A stretch of 64,000 nt of DNA from Caenorhabditis elegans. Taxonomy: Eukaryota > Nematoda > Chromadorea > Rhabditida > Rhabditidae. The stretch spans positions 6,820,001-6,884,000 of the forward strand of contig NC_003284.9 in assembly GCF_000002985.6 (NCBI RefSeq), read 5' to 3'. Below are positions 48,098 through 59,626 of this stretch, piece after piece; the stretch's first letter is position 1, and each line of letters starts with the position of its first letter. A model generated the notes under the pieces. It saw only the letters and a list, made by a program, of their open reading frames with translations. It was not told where the DNA came from and ran no database searches. The translations under genes and the position numbers were made by a program.

Positions 48098-48770
48098 TAT
48101 TCTAGTTTCGCTTCGCTCTCCGAGAATTAGTTTTCCCCGATCAAACTCCGCTCTAAAATGTTAAACTCGCGTTATATGGTATTACGGGTTTATTGTTTGG
48201 GATTTAGTGTGGTATAGGACGTGATAAATGTGATAAATAATGGGGATTTGGGCGCGTGGCGCCCAAATTAGAATTTGATAAACGGGCCTCGAAGATTTCA
48301 AAACGGGTAATTAATATATCCGAGTAGTATCGTAGACGGTCCGATCGTTCCTCGTATGGTGTGTTCCTCGTATTGTACGGCCTGAGTCCGCTCGGCGATG
48401 GCACATGGTGACTGATCGATGGTGTCTGACGTGGGGGAAAACTGAAAACTATGAACCGAATTACTGTGTCTATTAAATAATTTAACGGTTCTTAATATTT
48501 TATGTAAACAACTTCCCTGCTACCGTCAGCACTGCAACGAATAGGCTTCGTCGTTTACGGACCGAGCGGTTTCGAGCAATGTTCCTAAAACTTCGTCTTT
48601 TCTTCTCTTCCATGGGTCCGGAGAAACGATGTCATCTCGGCGTCCCGACTTGCTCGAGGGTGCTCTTCACTCCAACGAATGGGCACTTCTCTGTCAAGAA
48701 CTCTGGGGCTTCGGCCTGTGATCTGCCTCGTTGACTCTGTTGACTGTCGGCTGAAGCAATATAATACATA
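48098..48770. repeat. GC-richer flank with a third copy of an arm module
   Basis: 48098-48217 repeats, almost base for base, the module at 49610-49728 (and its complement at about 52508-52626), in direct orientation to the left arm. The next 550 bp are clearly GC-richer than the surroundings and have no partner in either arm. The segment directly abuts the inverted repeat, so it is probably part of the same foreign family or a broken earlier copy. Confidence 0.75.
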
Positions 48771-50045
48771 ATCTGAAATGACACATTACATTAATTTGAA
48801 AAATAGATGGCCATTTCACAATTGGTCTGCAGGGACCTCTAAATCATCTCGATTTTCTTAGAATAAACTGTAATCGACTTACTTGAGCCCGTGTTCAGAC
48901 TGGTATTGATTTATGAGTCAATTATGAAAAATTAATGCATATTATAAAATTTTCTCGTAAATTACTGGGGTTTTGATATTTCTACCACAAACCTCTACCG
49001 GGCAATTCGAACTCTTGTGAGGCAAAAGAAAAGTCGATCAAACTTCGAATTATAGACGAAGCTCAATCTAGTGAGATCTTACGGTTGGAGAATATTCCGT
49101 CTAACGTCCAACGGCACGTACTGGGATCCTCATCTCAAAACAAACGTGGCTGCAAATAAAGATCATTAAGGCGAAAATGTAAACTGGTTCCGTGAACCAA
49201 ATCCGTAATTTTTTCCTTTCCATTTAAACATGAAAAAGCTTCCTGGTACCACCAAAAACAGGCACAAGGGTCGACCTGCGTATGTAGTAGACCGACACCG
49301 ACTGCCCGCTCTGGTCATACATGTCGGAAACTATGAACTCACCTGCTGAACAGCGACTTACCGTTTAAAAGCGACATATTCAGAATATGACAGACGGCCT
49401 CATGGGGGAAAACATAGCGTACGTGCTTCGCACTTTGGAATAGTAGAAATGTGGGGCGGGAGGGTGGGAAACCAACACGTAGAATGATGACAATCCGCCG
49501 GTGCGCCGAGGAAAGATTTCGTCGCGTCGGGACCCATCGCTCACTAAAGTCGATGCGCCTTTAAGCTGGCGCTACGATATTCGCTCCGCTTTCTCGGGGA
49601 AAACATAAAATTCTAGTTTCGCTTCGCTCTCCGAGAATTAGTTTTCCCGATCAAACTCCGCTCTAAAATGTTAAACTCGCGTTATATGGTATTACGGGTT
49701 TATTGTTTGGGATTTAGTGTGGTATAGGGTAGAACAAGCAAAGCCGGGGGCTAAAGATGTAAAAGACTTAGTGTCTCGTCCATCCGATTGGTGAAAAACC
49801 GATATGTCCACCACATAAATTTCTAACCAGATAACAGCCCTTCAATACCCATCTCAGTAAAACACTGATCGTTACCCAGTAGAAACCTGTGCAGTAGAAA
49901 TAATTCCCATTAAAGGCGGGCCACAATCTGTCTGAAACTGTCGTAAAGTATCCATACTAGAGCCAATCGTCTCGGGCTACTTCGACTCACACCTGAATAA
50001 GTCCTGACAAGGAGAATAGCTAATTGGAAAACAAATTACTCAACA

Positions 50046-50129
50046 ACCTGCGAGTATCCTCCCCAGTCTTGAGAAAACTCTTACGAAACCTGAGTTACTC
50101 TTACATAGCCCTGCATATCTCTTACGTAA
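50046..50129. repeat. 21-bp unit cluster 3, left arm (4 units)
   Basis: Mirror of 52106-52189. Units such as the complement of ctatgtaagagtaactcaggt repeat every 21 bp. Confidence 0.8.
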
Positions 50130-50381
50130 TGGTAGGTGACGGAATATGATTCGACATTAAAATACCTGGGAATCGCGTGAGCAACGAAAGCGATGAAATA
50201 TAGAGCTAATTTTACGTATACCGGACCAATCGATCTCCGTATATAAAAGCCGAGCCTTGATGTAGCAGACGACGAATAGCCGTCTTTGTGCGTAAACTCG
50301 ATATAACGTTAGGTCGTCCGTCTATCTACAAAAGGATAAACACTGAAAACAGAATGAATAGCGCCGGAATTCCACTCCGTT

Positions 50382-50444
50382 CCTGTCTAACCATCTACAT
50401 AAACTGCAGCGATTGCTTCGTAAACTTGCGCAACTCATACGTAA
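50382..50444. repeat. 21-bp unit cluster 2, left arm (3 units)
   Basis: Mirror of 51792-51854: ttacgtatgagttgcgcaag(t), ttacgaagcaatcgctgcag(t) and a third, diverged unit, read on the complement. Confidence 0.78.
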
Positions 50445-50724
50445 TCTGCGTCGTCGATAGCGTGAGAAGAAAAAAGGTTGAACCGGATGTCATGAAAATC
50501 GAAAAAGTGGGCGATAAAGTCTACACGGAATACACAGCTACGCAATTGCAAAACGCGCGGCATAACTAAAGAAAAATCCTCTCCTTATACGCTTCATCTT
50601 GAAATACCTGACGACGATTAACCCGGAGCTCGGTAAGATAGAAATATCGGATCTTCTGGCTATTTGTGCAAATACAAGGTTTTCCGAGGATCCAATTGGA
50701 AATCGGACTCCCAGTATGGTCTAG

Positions 50725-50850
50725 TGCCACTCTAACGTAGACCTGATCCACTCTTGCGTAGACCTGCGTGAATCCTTCGTAGACTTGCGCTACTCCTTCG
50801 AGGACCTGGACGTCTTCTTTGTAGGCTTGCTCTACTCTTCCGTAGACTTG
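50725..50850. repeat. 21-bp unit cluster 1, left arm (6 units)
   Basis: Mirror of 51386-51511. On the minus strand the six units read in frame as seven-residue repeats of the type QVYxRVx within a 96-codon frame (50566-50856). Confidence 0.85.
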
Positions 50851-51385
50851 AGCCAATCCTACTTAAAACGGTAGTAGAAGATGAAGCAGAAAAGAAGAAC
50901 GGGATACCTTGAAAATCCGACTAAAAACGGAAATCATTGAGACTCACGGAGTCGACTCGTACTCATAAACACTCAGACCTGGCTCGACCGGTCAAAAGAA
51001 ATGCGATGGAAACGCAAGACAATATATCTCACCCGACGAAAGATGTCGCATTAAACGGGCGACCCGAATTTTATGTATGTTTTTCATTGTGGTTACCACG
51101 TTGCCGGAGTTCACATCGCAGAAAGAGCAATTCTTTATCGCGAAAGTACGATTTCAGGCCCCGGCAGGCCTTCTTATCAGTTTAATGCGACATCTTTCGT
51201 CGGGTGAGATATATTGTCTTGCGTTTCCATCGCATTTCTTTTGACCGGTCGAGCCAGGTCTGAGTGTTTATGAGTACGAGTCGACTCCGTGAGTCTCAAT
51301 GATTTCCGTTTTTAGTCGGATTTTCAAGGTATCCCGTTCTTCTTTTCTGCTTCATCTTCTACTACCGTTTTAAGTAGGATTGGCT

Positions 51386-51511
51386 CAAGTCTACGGAAGA
51401 GTAGAGCAAGCCTACAAAGAAGACGTCCAGGTCCTCGAAGGAGTAGCGCAAGTCTACGAAGGATTCACGCAGGTCTACGCAAGAGTGGATCAGGTCTACG
51501 TTAGAGTGGCA
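51386..51511. repeat. 21-bp unit cluster 1, right arm (6 units)
   Basis: Units: caagtctacggaagagtaga(g), caagcctacaaagaagacgt(c), caggtcctcgaaggagtagc(g), caagtctacgaaggattcac(g), caggtctacgcaagagtgga(t), caggtctacgttagagtggc(a). They are in frame in a 96-codon frame starting at 51380 and give heptads QVYGRVE, QAYKEDV, QVLEGVA, QVYEGFT, QVYARVD and QVYVRVA. Confidence 0.88.
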
Positions 51512-51791
51512 CTAGACCATACTGGGAGTCCGATTTCCAATTGGATCCTCGGAAAACCTTGTATTTGCACAAATAGCCAGAAGATCCGATATTTCTATCT
51601 TACCGAGCTCCGGGTTAATCGTCGTCAGGTATTTCAAGATGAAGCGTATAAGGAGAGGATTTTTCTTTAGTTATGCCGCGCGTTTTGCAATTGCGTAGCT
51701 GTGTATTCCGTGTAGACTTTATCGCCCACTTTTTCGATTTTCATGACATCCGGTTCAACCTTTTTTCTTCTCACGCTATCGACGACGCAGA

Positions 51792-51854
51792 TTACGTATG
51801 AGTTGCGCAAGTTTACGAAGCAATCGCTGCAGTTTATGTAGATGGTTAGACAGG
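51792..51854. repeat. 21-bp unit cluster 2, right arm (3 units)
   Basis: ttacgtatgagttgcgcaag(t), ttacgaagcaatcgctgcag(t), ttatgtagatggttagacag(g): same 21-bp phase and core (cagtttacgta) as clusters 1 and 3. Confidence 0.78.
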
Positions 51855-52105
51855 AACGGAGTGGAATTCCGGCGCTATTCATTCTGTTTTCAGTGTTTAT
51901 CCTTTTTTGATAGACGGACGACCTAACGTTATATCGAGTTTACGCACAAAGACGGCTATTCGTCGTCTGCTACATCAAGGCTCGGCTTTTATATACGGCG
52001 ATCGATTGGTCCGGTATACGTAAAATTAGCTCTATATTTCATCGCTTTCGTTGCTCACGCGATTCCCAGGTATTTTAATGTCGAATCATATTCCGTCACC
52101 TACCA

Positions 52106-52189
52106 TTACGTAAGAGATATGCAGGGCTATGTAAGAGTAACTCAGGTTTCGTAAGAGTTTCTCAAGACTGGGGAGGATACTCGCAGGTT
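52106..52189. repeat. 21-bp unit cluster 3, right arm (4 units)
   Basis: ttacgtaagagatatgcagg(g), ctatgtaagagtaactcagg(t), ttcgtaagagtttctcaaga(c), tggggaggatactcgcaggt(t). Shared core with clusters 1 and 2. Confidence 0.82.
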
Positions 52190-53501
52190 GTTGAGTAATT
52201 TGTTTTCCAATTAGCTATTCTCCTTGTCAGGACTTATTCAGGTGTGAGTCGAAGTAGCCCGAGACGATTGGCTCTAGTATGGATACTTTACGACAGTTTC
52301 AGACAGATTGTGGCCCGCCTTTAATGGGAATTATTTCTACTGCACAGGTTTCTACTGGGTAACGATCAGTGTTTTACTGAGATGGGTATTGAAGGGCTGT
52401 TATCTGGTTAGAAATTTATGTGGTGGACATATCGGTTTTTCACCAATCGGATGGACGAGACACTAAGTCTTTTACATCTTTAGCCCCCGGCTTTGCTTGT
52501 TCTACCCTATACCACACTAAATCCCAAACAATAAACCCGTAATACCATATAACGCGAGTTTAACATTTTAGAGCGGAGTTTGATCGGGGAAAACTAATTC
52601 TCGGAGAGCGAAGCGAAACTAGAATTTTATGTTTTCCCCGAGAAAGCGGAGCGAATATCGTAGCGCCAGCTTAAAGGCGCATCGACTTTAGTGAGCGATG
52701 GGTCCCGACGCGACGAAATCTTTCCTCGGCGCACCGGCGGATTGTCATCATTCTACGTGTTGGTTTCCCACCCTCCCGCCCCACATTTCTACTATTCCAA
52801 AGTGCGAAGCACGTACGCTATGTTTTCCCCCATGAGGCCGTCTGTCATATTCTGAATATGTCGCTTTTAAACGGTAAGTCGCTGTTCAGCAGGTGAGTTC
52901 ATAGTTTCCGACATGTATGACCAGAGCGGGCAGTCGGTGTCGGTCTACTACATACGCAGGTCGACCCTTGTGCCTGTTTTTGGTGGTACCAGGAAGCTTT
53001 TTCATGTTTAAATGGAAAGGAAAAAATTACGGATTTGGTTCACGGAACCAGTTTACATTTTCGCCTTAATAATCTTTATTTGCAGCCACGTTTGTTTTGA
53101 GATGAGGATCCCAGTACGTGCCGTTGGACGTTAGACGGAATATTCTCCAACCGTAAGATCTCACTAGATTGAGCTTCGTCTATAATTCGAAGTTTGATCG
53201 ACTTTTCTTTTGCCTCACAAGAGTTCGAATTGCCCGGTAGAGGTTTGTGGTAGAAATATCAAAACCCCAGTAATTTACGAGAAAATTTTATAATATGCAT
53301 TAATTTTTCATAATTGACTCATAAATCAATACCAGTCTGAACACGGGCACAAGTAAGTCGATTACAGTTTATTCTAAGAAAATCGAGATGATTTAGAGGT
53401 CCCTGCAGACCAATTGTGAAATGGCCATCTATTTTTCAAATTAATGTAATGTGTCATTTCAGATAACATAATACATTTCAAATGAATATTATAATGTCCC
53501 A

Positions 53502-54815
53502 TCAAACCTCTTTAAATTCAGCGCATGTATTATTGTACTGAGTTTGTATACAGTTGATTGCTTCCGCCGAAGAATATGGAAGAAGATAAGATTTAGATGG
53601 ATTTTCGATAAGAGAATGGCTTAATTCGTGTCCAACAACGTAACCGGCCAGTCCGAGCTATTAGAAACAAAATTAATTCAATGATAAATTTAAAAACACG
53701 CTCACATTAGCAGCCATTTCTGAATTCGCGGCACGTGCGATGAAAGGCATACCAAAATAAATATATGGATGTCTATTTGTTGCATCGTAGCCGAAATGAA
53801 GAACAGTTGTTGTTCTACCATTAAACATAAAATGGTAACTATATATTGAACAAAACAAGTCATGTTTTCCTGAAAAATCCGCAGAGCATTTCAAAAAGTC
53901 TTGCTCGGTTTTCATAAGCGCATCTATATTCTCTCTCAGTTGAATTCCATATTCATCAATCACGAATAAGTCCCTTGCAACTGCTTCAAGCGCTCTGTTA
54001 ATTTTCTGATCATTAACCCAAGGTGTTTCCTGCAAAATCAATTCAAACGGATTTTTGGCAATATATTTATACACCTGAATCCATTGCAAAAGCACATCAA
54101 CCATATTCATCAAGAAACTGTTAATATTATCAACTCCGACTTTGAAGTTGCCATCCAAAAGGATATTTACGGCTCTGGTTTTGTTTTTCCATCCCGCAAT
54201 GTTTTCTCTCAATTTCAAAACATATTCCTGATAGTGAGATGAATCAGTTTTCTTGGCGACGCGTGACTTAAAATCATTGGCTGCTCTTGTGCAGTTAGAA
54301 TCTCCTCCAAGACGTAGCAAGCAGTTTTCAGCCCGACATTTTGTGGACATTTCATGAGATAACATTTGCTGTGTTCGGAGAAGAAATGTGGTCATTGCAG
54401 GATCATTGTTTTGACACCTAAAAATTGCGGTTTTTGAATTAAGTTAGTAACAAACTCACATGTCCAGAAAAACTCGTTCGAAATAAGCGGATATTTCATT
54501 CTCAATCTCTCCAGGTTTAATATTGTTCAAAGCTTCCTCTATTTTCAAATTTTCCCAGGCACTCTCTTCTTGGCTAGTCTCCAATTCTTTAAATATGGGA
54601 GCATATTTCATGAGAACTAAAAAATCATAGTCGCCGACGGGACATGCGTGTCTGTAAAAATCGTCACACGGATCCGACGACTGATCGATTAAGCTGAAGA
54701 AATAGATTTTTGAAAAGGTATGTAGAAAAACCTACTTTATTGCATCTCGAAAAAAATCGTATGCGCATGTCGAATTGATTATCAGATAGAAAAATAAAAC
54801 ACTTTTCAGAACCAT
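53502..54815 (-). pseudogene. 3'-truncated M13 (neprilysin-like) paralogue, 378 codons
   Basis: Exons 54736-54815, 54460-54693, 54075-54417, 53706-54029 and 53502-53657 keep an open frame of 1137 nt. Signal peptide MVLKSVLFFYLIINSTCA, the hallmark SDPCDDFYRHACPVG and a zinc site HELSH (VVGHELSHSLIE) are present. After CAEFKE the frame hits TGA at 53502-53504, where the intact neighbour 41090-43414 has a splice donor. The exons for the third zinc ligand and the C-terminal Cys region are missing here and were not found left of the inverted repeat. GAG|GTTTGA could be the old donor, so the original gene may have been cut by insertion or rearrangement at the repeat edge, 38 bp away. It cannot be a complete peptidase; whether it makes protein is unknown. 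Confidence 0.85.
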
Positions 54816-55307
54816 GGTTCCACGACATCACCTGAACGATGTACTAGTCTTAAATAGTTTATTCCAAACAAATAACCATTCGAACTAAAAACCTTTTGAA
54901 CAGTTACTTTTAGAATTTTCACAAAGAGGTTCAGTACCTTGATTTTTCCTTTCATTCTTAACAAAAAAAAACACACACACAAAACAACAAAAAATGTTTT
55001 ATCCTTTCAGAATCTTCTGAAATGTGCATTCATGTGGCAAATGTCTTATGTTGGTTGCAAGCCAGTGTCTCTAGAAACCTTGGTAAATTTGAATCTTATA
55101 ACTGTTTTAATTTTTAATTTTCCCTTACCTATATATCATATTATCAAATTTTAAATTAAAGGAGGTAGAAATAACAACTTATTTATAAACAATGTTGAAA
55201 GACAATAAATTAAGGCACCATCTTGGTTAGTTGAGCCGTGGCGATAAAATTGAAAAGTGATCGAGGTTTGGTGAAAACAAATGTACAGAAATGATTTTGA
55301 TAAAATC
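54816..55307. other. Spacer between collagen 3' end and the M13 paralogue promoter
   Basis: AT-rich, no exon supported. It includes the promoter side of the truncated M13 gene and the collagen 3' UTR. Confidence 0.5.
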
Positions 55308-57534
55308 TTAATATCCCGGTGCAGTTCTGGGATTTGGACAGTGGTTGCAAGGTCCAGCAGGTCCTCGAGCTCCAGCTGCTCCTGATTTTCCTGGTTCTCC
55401 CGGTTTTCCTGGCTCTCCAATGACACCCTCTTCTCCTTCCTGACCTGTTGGTCCCGGTGGTCCCTGCTTTCCAGATCTTCCTTCTGGTCCTTGTGGTCCA
55501 TCTGGTCCAGCCGGTCCTGGTGGTCCACGTGGGCCTGGAGGTGATTTTTTCTCCATTGGAATTCCATCTGGACCGCCTTCTCCTTCATCTCCAGTTTCTC
55601 CAGGTGGTCCCTAAATTTTATTTTTAACAATGTTATTATAGATACTCTGTGACTCACCCTTGGGCCAGGTGGCCCTGTTGGACCTGGCATTCCTTGTCTT
55701 CCTGGACCAGCATCCTCTCCTTGATTTCCAGGTATACCAGGCATTCCCTTGAGACCTGGTGGTCCAGGAGGTCCTGTAGGGGCTGGAAGGCATTCAAAGC
55801 AAAATTGATCAGCCATGTTGTAAGTGTCATCAAGATGCATGTCTGCACCTGGGTTTCCATCTGAACCAGGTCTACCGTCCACTCCGTCATGACCGTCTTG
55901 ACCTGGGGATCCCGGCTCTCCAGGTGACCCAAATCCGCATCCACAGCCTGCAAACGCGAAATTTGGTTAACTTGGAGAAGTGGTCAATCTTACATTGCTG
56001 GAAGTCATCTTTCTTCTCAATACGTTCTTCTTTGTGTTCAGTGACTTCAGGGCTCTTGTAATGCATAACTGGAACAGAGTCATAAGTTCCATAACTTGCT
56101 GAGTATCCACTATAAGTATCTTCTCTCTTTAATCTCAGCCCAGCTCGCTTTTGTGTTCTTGTCAACTCTTTTAAAACAGAGTCTCGTTTTGCCTGAAAAT
56201 TGTCTTTTTTTTTGTGTTTTGCTTCATAGAACCGCATTCAGCAAAAAAATATTGTATATCAATTCTAAAAAGGACACCTTGTAGAAGCCACCCGTCGTGT
56301 TATCCGAAACCAGTCTACCGTTTTTCTTGTATATTGTGGATGTGGGAGACTATAGGTGGGAGGTGATAAATGACAAGCCAGGAGGCAAAACGTTCTGATT
56401 ATCATTGTTCTTTTTCTTTTTTGATTGCGAGAAAACTGCGATATATGGGTGGGAAGGCCGCATGGCATGCTTTTCACAAGCCTATTGGAATAGATGGATC
56501 ACGTCAGGAAGTGATAAAGATTGCGCGAATGATTATGCTAGGATGATGATAAGGATGTTGATGATGCGATTGGCAATGGATCCAATAGACGATAAGAGAA
56601 AAGTGGGTGGCTAACGTGAAATTTACGAAAGAAACTAATAAATTGACAAAAAAAAATGGAATGTCAAATAACCTAGATCCTCATGGGATAATAGCTGTGT
56701 TCATTGAGTTTTTGTATTTTTTTAAAAAGAAAACTATAGTGTCACACGTTCGAGCTCCTACAATGTTTCATCATCTTGGCATCATATGACTGATCTTTAA
56801 TAATTTCTCTACTGGCGCTACTCAACCATTAAATGAGAATAGCTTGAAATGTAATTCTTGGATGTCCTCTAAACCGCCTTTATTCAATTAAACAATTCAA
56901 CAGATAATCAGATCAAAAATTGAACTAGACCACTCACTTTTTCATATTTATTTTCTAGTTGTTTGAAATCGGTTTTCAGACCAAAACTGAAAAACGTTTT
57001 TGAATCAGTACTCTTGTTTTTAAATCGAACTTTTCACTAGTCGAAGACAAATAAAAGTTTTATTTTATTCTCTTACGTACTACACACCACCTTTTTAGGA
57101 ACTGATGTGTAGTTGGGTTATAATAGTGCAGACCAGGTGATTCACTTAACGAGGGCTAATGTCTCTTACGCAATGCTAATTTTTTATTATTTTGTTCTCT
57201 TTATTTTGTTCGGTTTTCGAAAAAAAAAGATCACTTTCGCTTGCTTGATAATATTGTTTTATTCAATATTAAAAAAAAAACTTTGAAAACCAACCCTGCA
57301 AAAATCTGCCTCGTTTTGAAGAACTGTCTCGACCCGTTGGACATAGTTGTACACGAAAGGAACTGTCATCACACAAACAATTGCTGCGCCGATGGAAAGT
57401 GCGACACCTGGATGACTTGTACTTTTTTAATCAAAACTATTCCCGGACACTGGGGTCTCACCGATGACAGCCATCCGTCGGAGACGTTCGGCTTCTGCCC
57501 GTAGAGCTGCTTCCTCTTTCGGATCTAACTCCAT
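55308..57534 (-). CDS. Cuticle collagen, 325 aa, 5 exons
   Basis: Exons 57462-57534, 57295-57407, 55994-56192, 55658-55947 and 55308-55610, 978 nt with TAA. The ATG is 2 nt after TATTCCAG (SL site). The N-terminus ([20 protein letters not shown]) leads into a TM/signal-anchor segment ([20 protein letters not shown]) with the usual YVQRVET...NEADFC. A subtilisin-type cleavage site follows (GLRLKRED). Then come a Cys pair (QQCCGCG), interrupted Gly-X-Y tracts with a Cys spacer ([10 protein letters not shown]), a longer Gly-X-Y block, and a short end with two Cys ([15 protein letters not shown]). This is the nematode cuticle collagen layout: secreted, trimerised and built into the exoskeleton. 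The intron after exon 2 is about 1.1 kb, large for this class. I cannot assign a col number. Confidence 0.92.
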
Positions 57535-58948
57535 GTCTGGAATAGTCAATGGTTTGAAAGATTTGAACGGAACAATGTCGTAAAAAGGGCGAGACAAAAA
57601 GATAAAAGGTAAAATGTGTAGATAGGAAAAAACCCGAAGAAAAAGGGAAAAGCTTGTGATGGTTTTGCGGGGGGACCTTTGCTAGGACAAATGCGCGTGT
57701 ATTCGGTGAAAAGAGAAAGAGGCGGGAAAAGAGACGATGGGGGTAGTGACGGATACCGGTTGATCCTCCGATTGACGTTCGTTGGGGTGGCCCGCCACCA
57801 CCACCTCGCGCTCATCAAAAAGATATTGGCACGACTTTTTGGGTGGAAATGTTTCAAACAAACATCGCGCCAAAACGAACGCAAACCTAGACCAGAAATC
57901 GAAATCAGAAAACTGAAACGACAGGTAAACGTTTACTACTATACAAAAGGTCTGACTATGTTGGGAAAAGGTCTTGGAAACTCACTTTTTTCCCGATAAT
58001 CCAAAAGTCAATGGTTCGTGAACTAAATATGGTTTTTCCTGTAAATAAAAGTTCGGATCGAAAGGGAATTTGAAGATGGGAAAGGAAATTGTGAAGACAG
58101 ACACGCCTAAATAGACACTTTTGTAAAAATAAAAGGAAGTGCGAAGGGTGTCAAGACTTAAGACATCTTGAAGCGTATAATCAAGTTTTGAACTGACCAA
58201 ATGATCTACTAGGGAGGTCAACTACACAAATAACGTTTTAATAGTCGACAATGAACCATTTTTTGTTAGGTTTATAATTTCTACTGCTCTAGAAACCTGA
58301 ATTTCGTTATGAGAGTCTTCTTAGATTTTTCAAATAGTTCATAGCAATTCGAAAATTCAGAAAACAGTCAAATGTACCTGCTTTTGTTTTAAATTTGTCC
58401 TTGTCAAAGCTATTTTTCAAATTCACATAGATTTAGGTTAATTTCAGACTTAAAAGTTTAATTTCAGTCTTGATAACTTCTTGCACCCAAAGCCTATAAA
58501 AGCATATCTGAAACACTCTCATCTAGAATTTGTTTCTGGTGGAGTTTTTGACGGCTAAGCTCTCATCTAAACAATTGACAACTTACCTTTGCCAAACTTG
58601 TCCGAAATCAGTTTTTAATAAACTACCAACCATTACAATATATTGGTAGTTTATGGTAGTTTATCTTACAGCAATTTGTTAATTCAGGTACATTTCAGGT
58701 CGATATGCTTTTCATCTAGGTAATTTTTAGTTTTTTGTTAAAAATTCTCATTTTGAAGTTTGGTCGCTGGAGTTTTGGCCTATTTAAGTCAAACAAAATA
58801 ATCGTTACTGCATCTATGAACAAAAAACAGAATGATGTAATCAACGCGTTTTTTTTTTGCTTTGCAGAGTAGTTACAATATAAAAATATAAACCGAAAAT
58901 CCAGAAAACAGAAAAGGAATAATCTCATCACACTTTGCCGTTTTATAC
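57535..58948. other. Upstream of collagen; scattered exon-like fragments
   Basis: Minus-strand fragment 58003-58050 (EKPYLVHEPLTFGLSGK between TTTACAG and GTGAG) looks like an exon but is out of phase with its neighbours. It may be a 5' UTR exon or chance. No other gene supported. Confidence 0.35.
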
Positions 58949-59210
58949 CTTCCGAATGTCATTTTCAAGTCATCAAAGAAGCCGCCTAGTACTGAACAAG
59001 AGAGAAGACACAAAAAAGAAACATTTGTAGAATGGTAGAGAACGGGAAGAAGAGATAGAGATGATGATGACCACGAGCGTGAAATCCATTAGCTGGATGC
59101 TTCTCGGGAAGCCGATGACTATCTTTACAGGTGTTCTTCCAGTCTTTTAGACAGTATCTTTCCGCAATTTTTCGGTCTAATGGAGCTATATCTAAGATTT
59201 TCTTGGAAAC
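58949..59210 (-). CDS. Two linked exons of an unassigned gene
   Basis: Exons 59129-59210 (after GATTTTAG, ending ACACCT|GTAAAG) and 58949-58991 (after TTGTTCAG, ending GGAAG|GTATAA) join in phase. They encode LDIAPLDRKIAERYCLKDWK, then NTLLGGFFDDLKMTFGR. Splice sites and composition look real. I could not find the next exons with matching phase on either side; possible terminal exons start at about 58508 or 58296. Product unknown, partial model. Confidence 0.42.
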
Positions 59211-59626
59211 CTAAAATCATTGATAAATTGTATACCTCTGCCGAATCTTTGTGGGAAAACGTCAGTGGGAGGAAGGATTTGTGAAAAATCACTCTGTACG
59301 GGTCTGTACGGGAGTGAAACTTAGATTAAAACGTTGGAAAAAAAAATTTTAAGATGATACGCCTAGACCCTTTTTCAATGTCGAATATCAATTAGAGATT
59401 CTATAAAAATATATGAATTGGGAGAAAGAATGTCTAAGAAATGATAAAAGACCATGAAATTGCATTACTAGATATATCCACCGTTCACTGCAAGCTGCTG
59501 AAAAAACACGATCCACACCCCTTGTTGCCTCTTTGATGCCCTATGAAAAGCCGCCAATTGGATATTTGTTACACTATATCAGGTTATTCGGAATATCAAA
59601 CTGTGTTAGTTAACAATATAATGAAA

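Larger units (their letters stand above)
48771..53464. mobile_element. Very long inverted repeat: arms about 2.29 kb, spacer 123 bp
   Basis: Arms 48771-51056 and 51180-53464 are reverse complements. Positions pair as p + p' = 102236 in the inner part and 102235 in the outer part, showing a single 1-bp length difference (near 50330/51905). Only a few substitutions were seen. The outer ends are ATCTGAAATGACAC.../...GTGTCATTTCAGAT. Spacer 51057-51179 is unique. GC content is higher than the host DNA. Each arm carries short reading frames (96 and 93 codons) and three clusters of a 21-bp unit. No transposase, reverse transcriptase or integrase motif found. I do not recognise the family; a foldback or palindrome-type transposon, or an inverted duplication of an unknown element, are the options. 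Confidence 0.93.

Noticed and set aside
50288-50569. 93-codon frame in the left arm (71 codons in the right arm) as a gene
   Set aside because: The two arm copies differ in start because of a 1-bp change. The frame overlaps a 21-bp repeat cluster, and no domain or splice context is visible.
48771-53464. LTR retrotransposon with inverted LTRs
   Set aside because: Arms are inverted, not direct, and no gag/pol motifs, primer-binding site or polypurine tract were seen.
57982-58221. 79-codon minus-strand frame as a gene
   Set aside because: Only a small part (EKPYLVHEPLTFGLSGK) has splice context, and it is out of phase with neighbouring exons.
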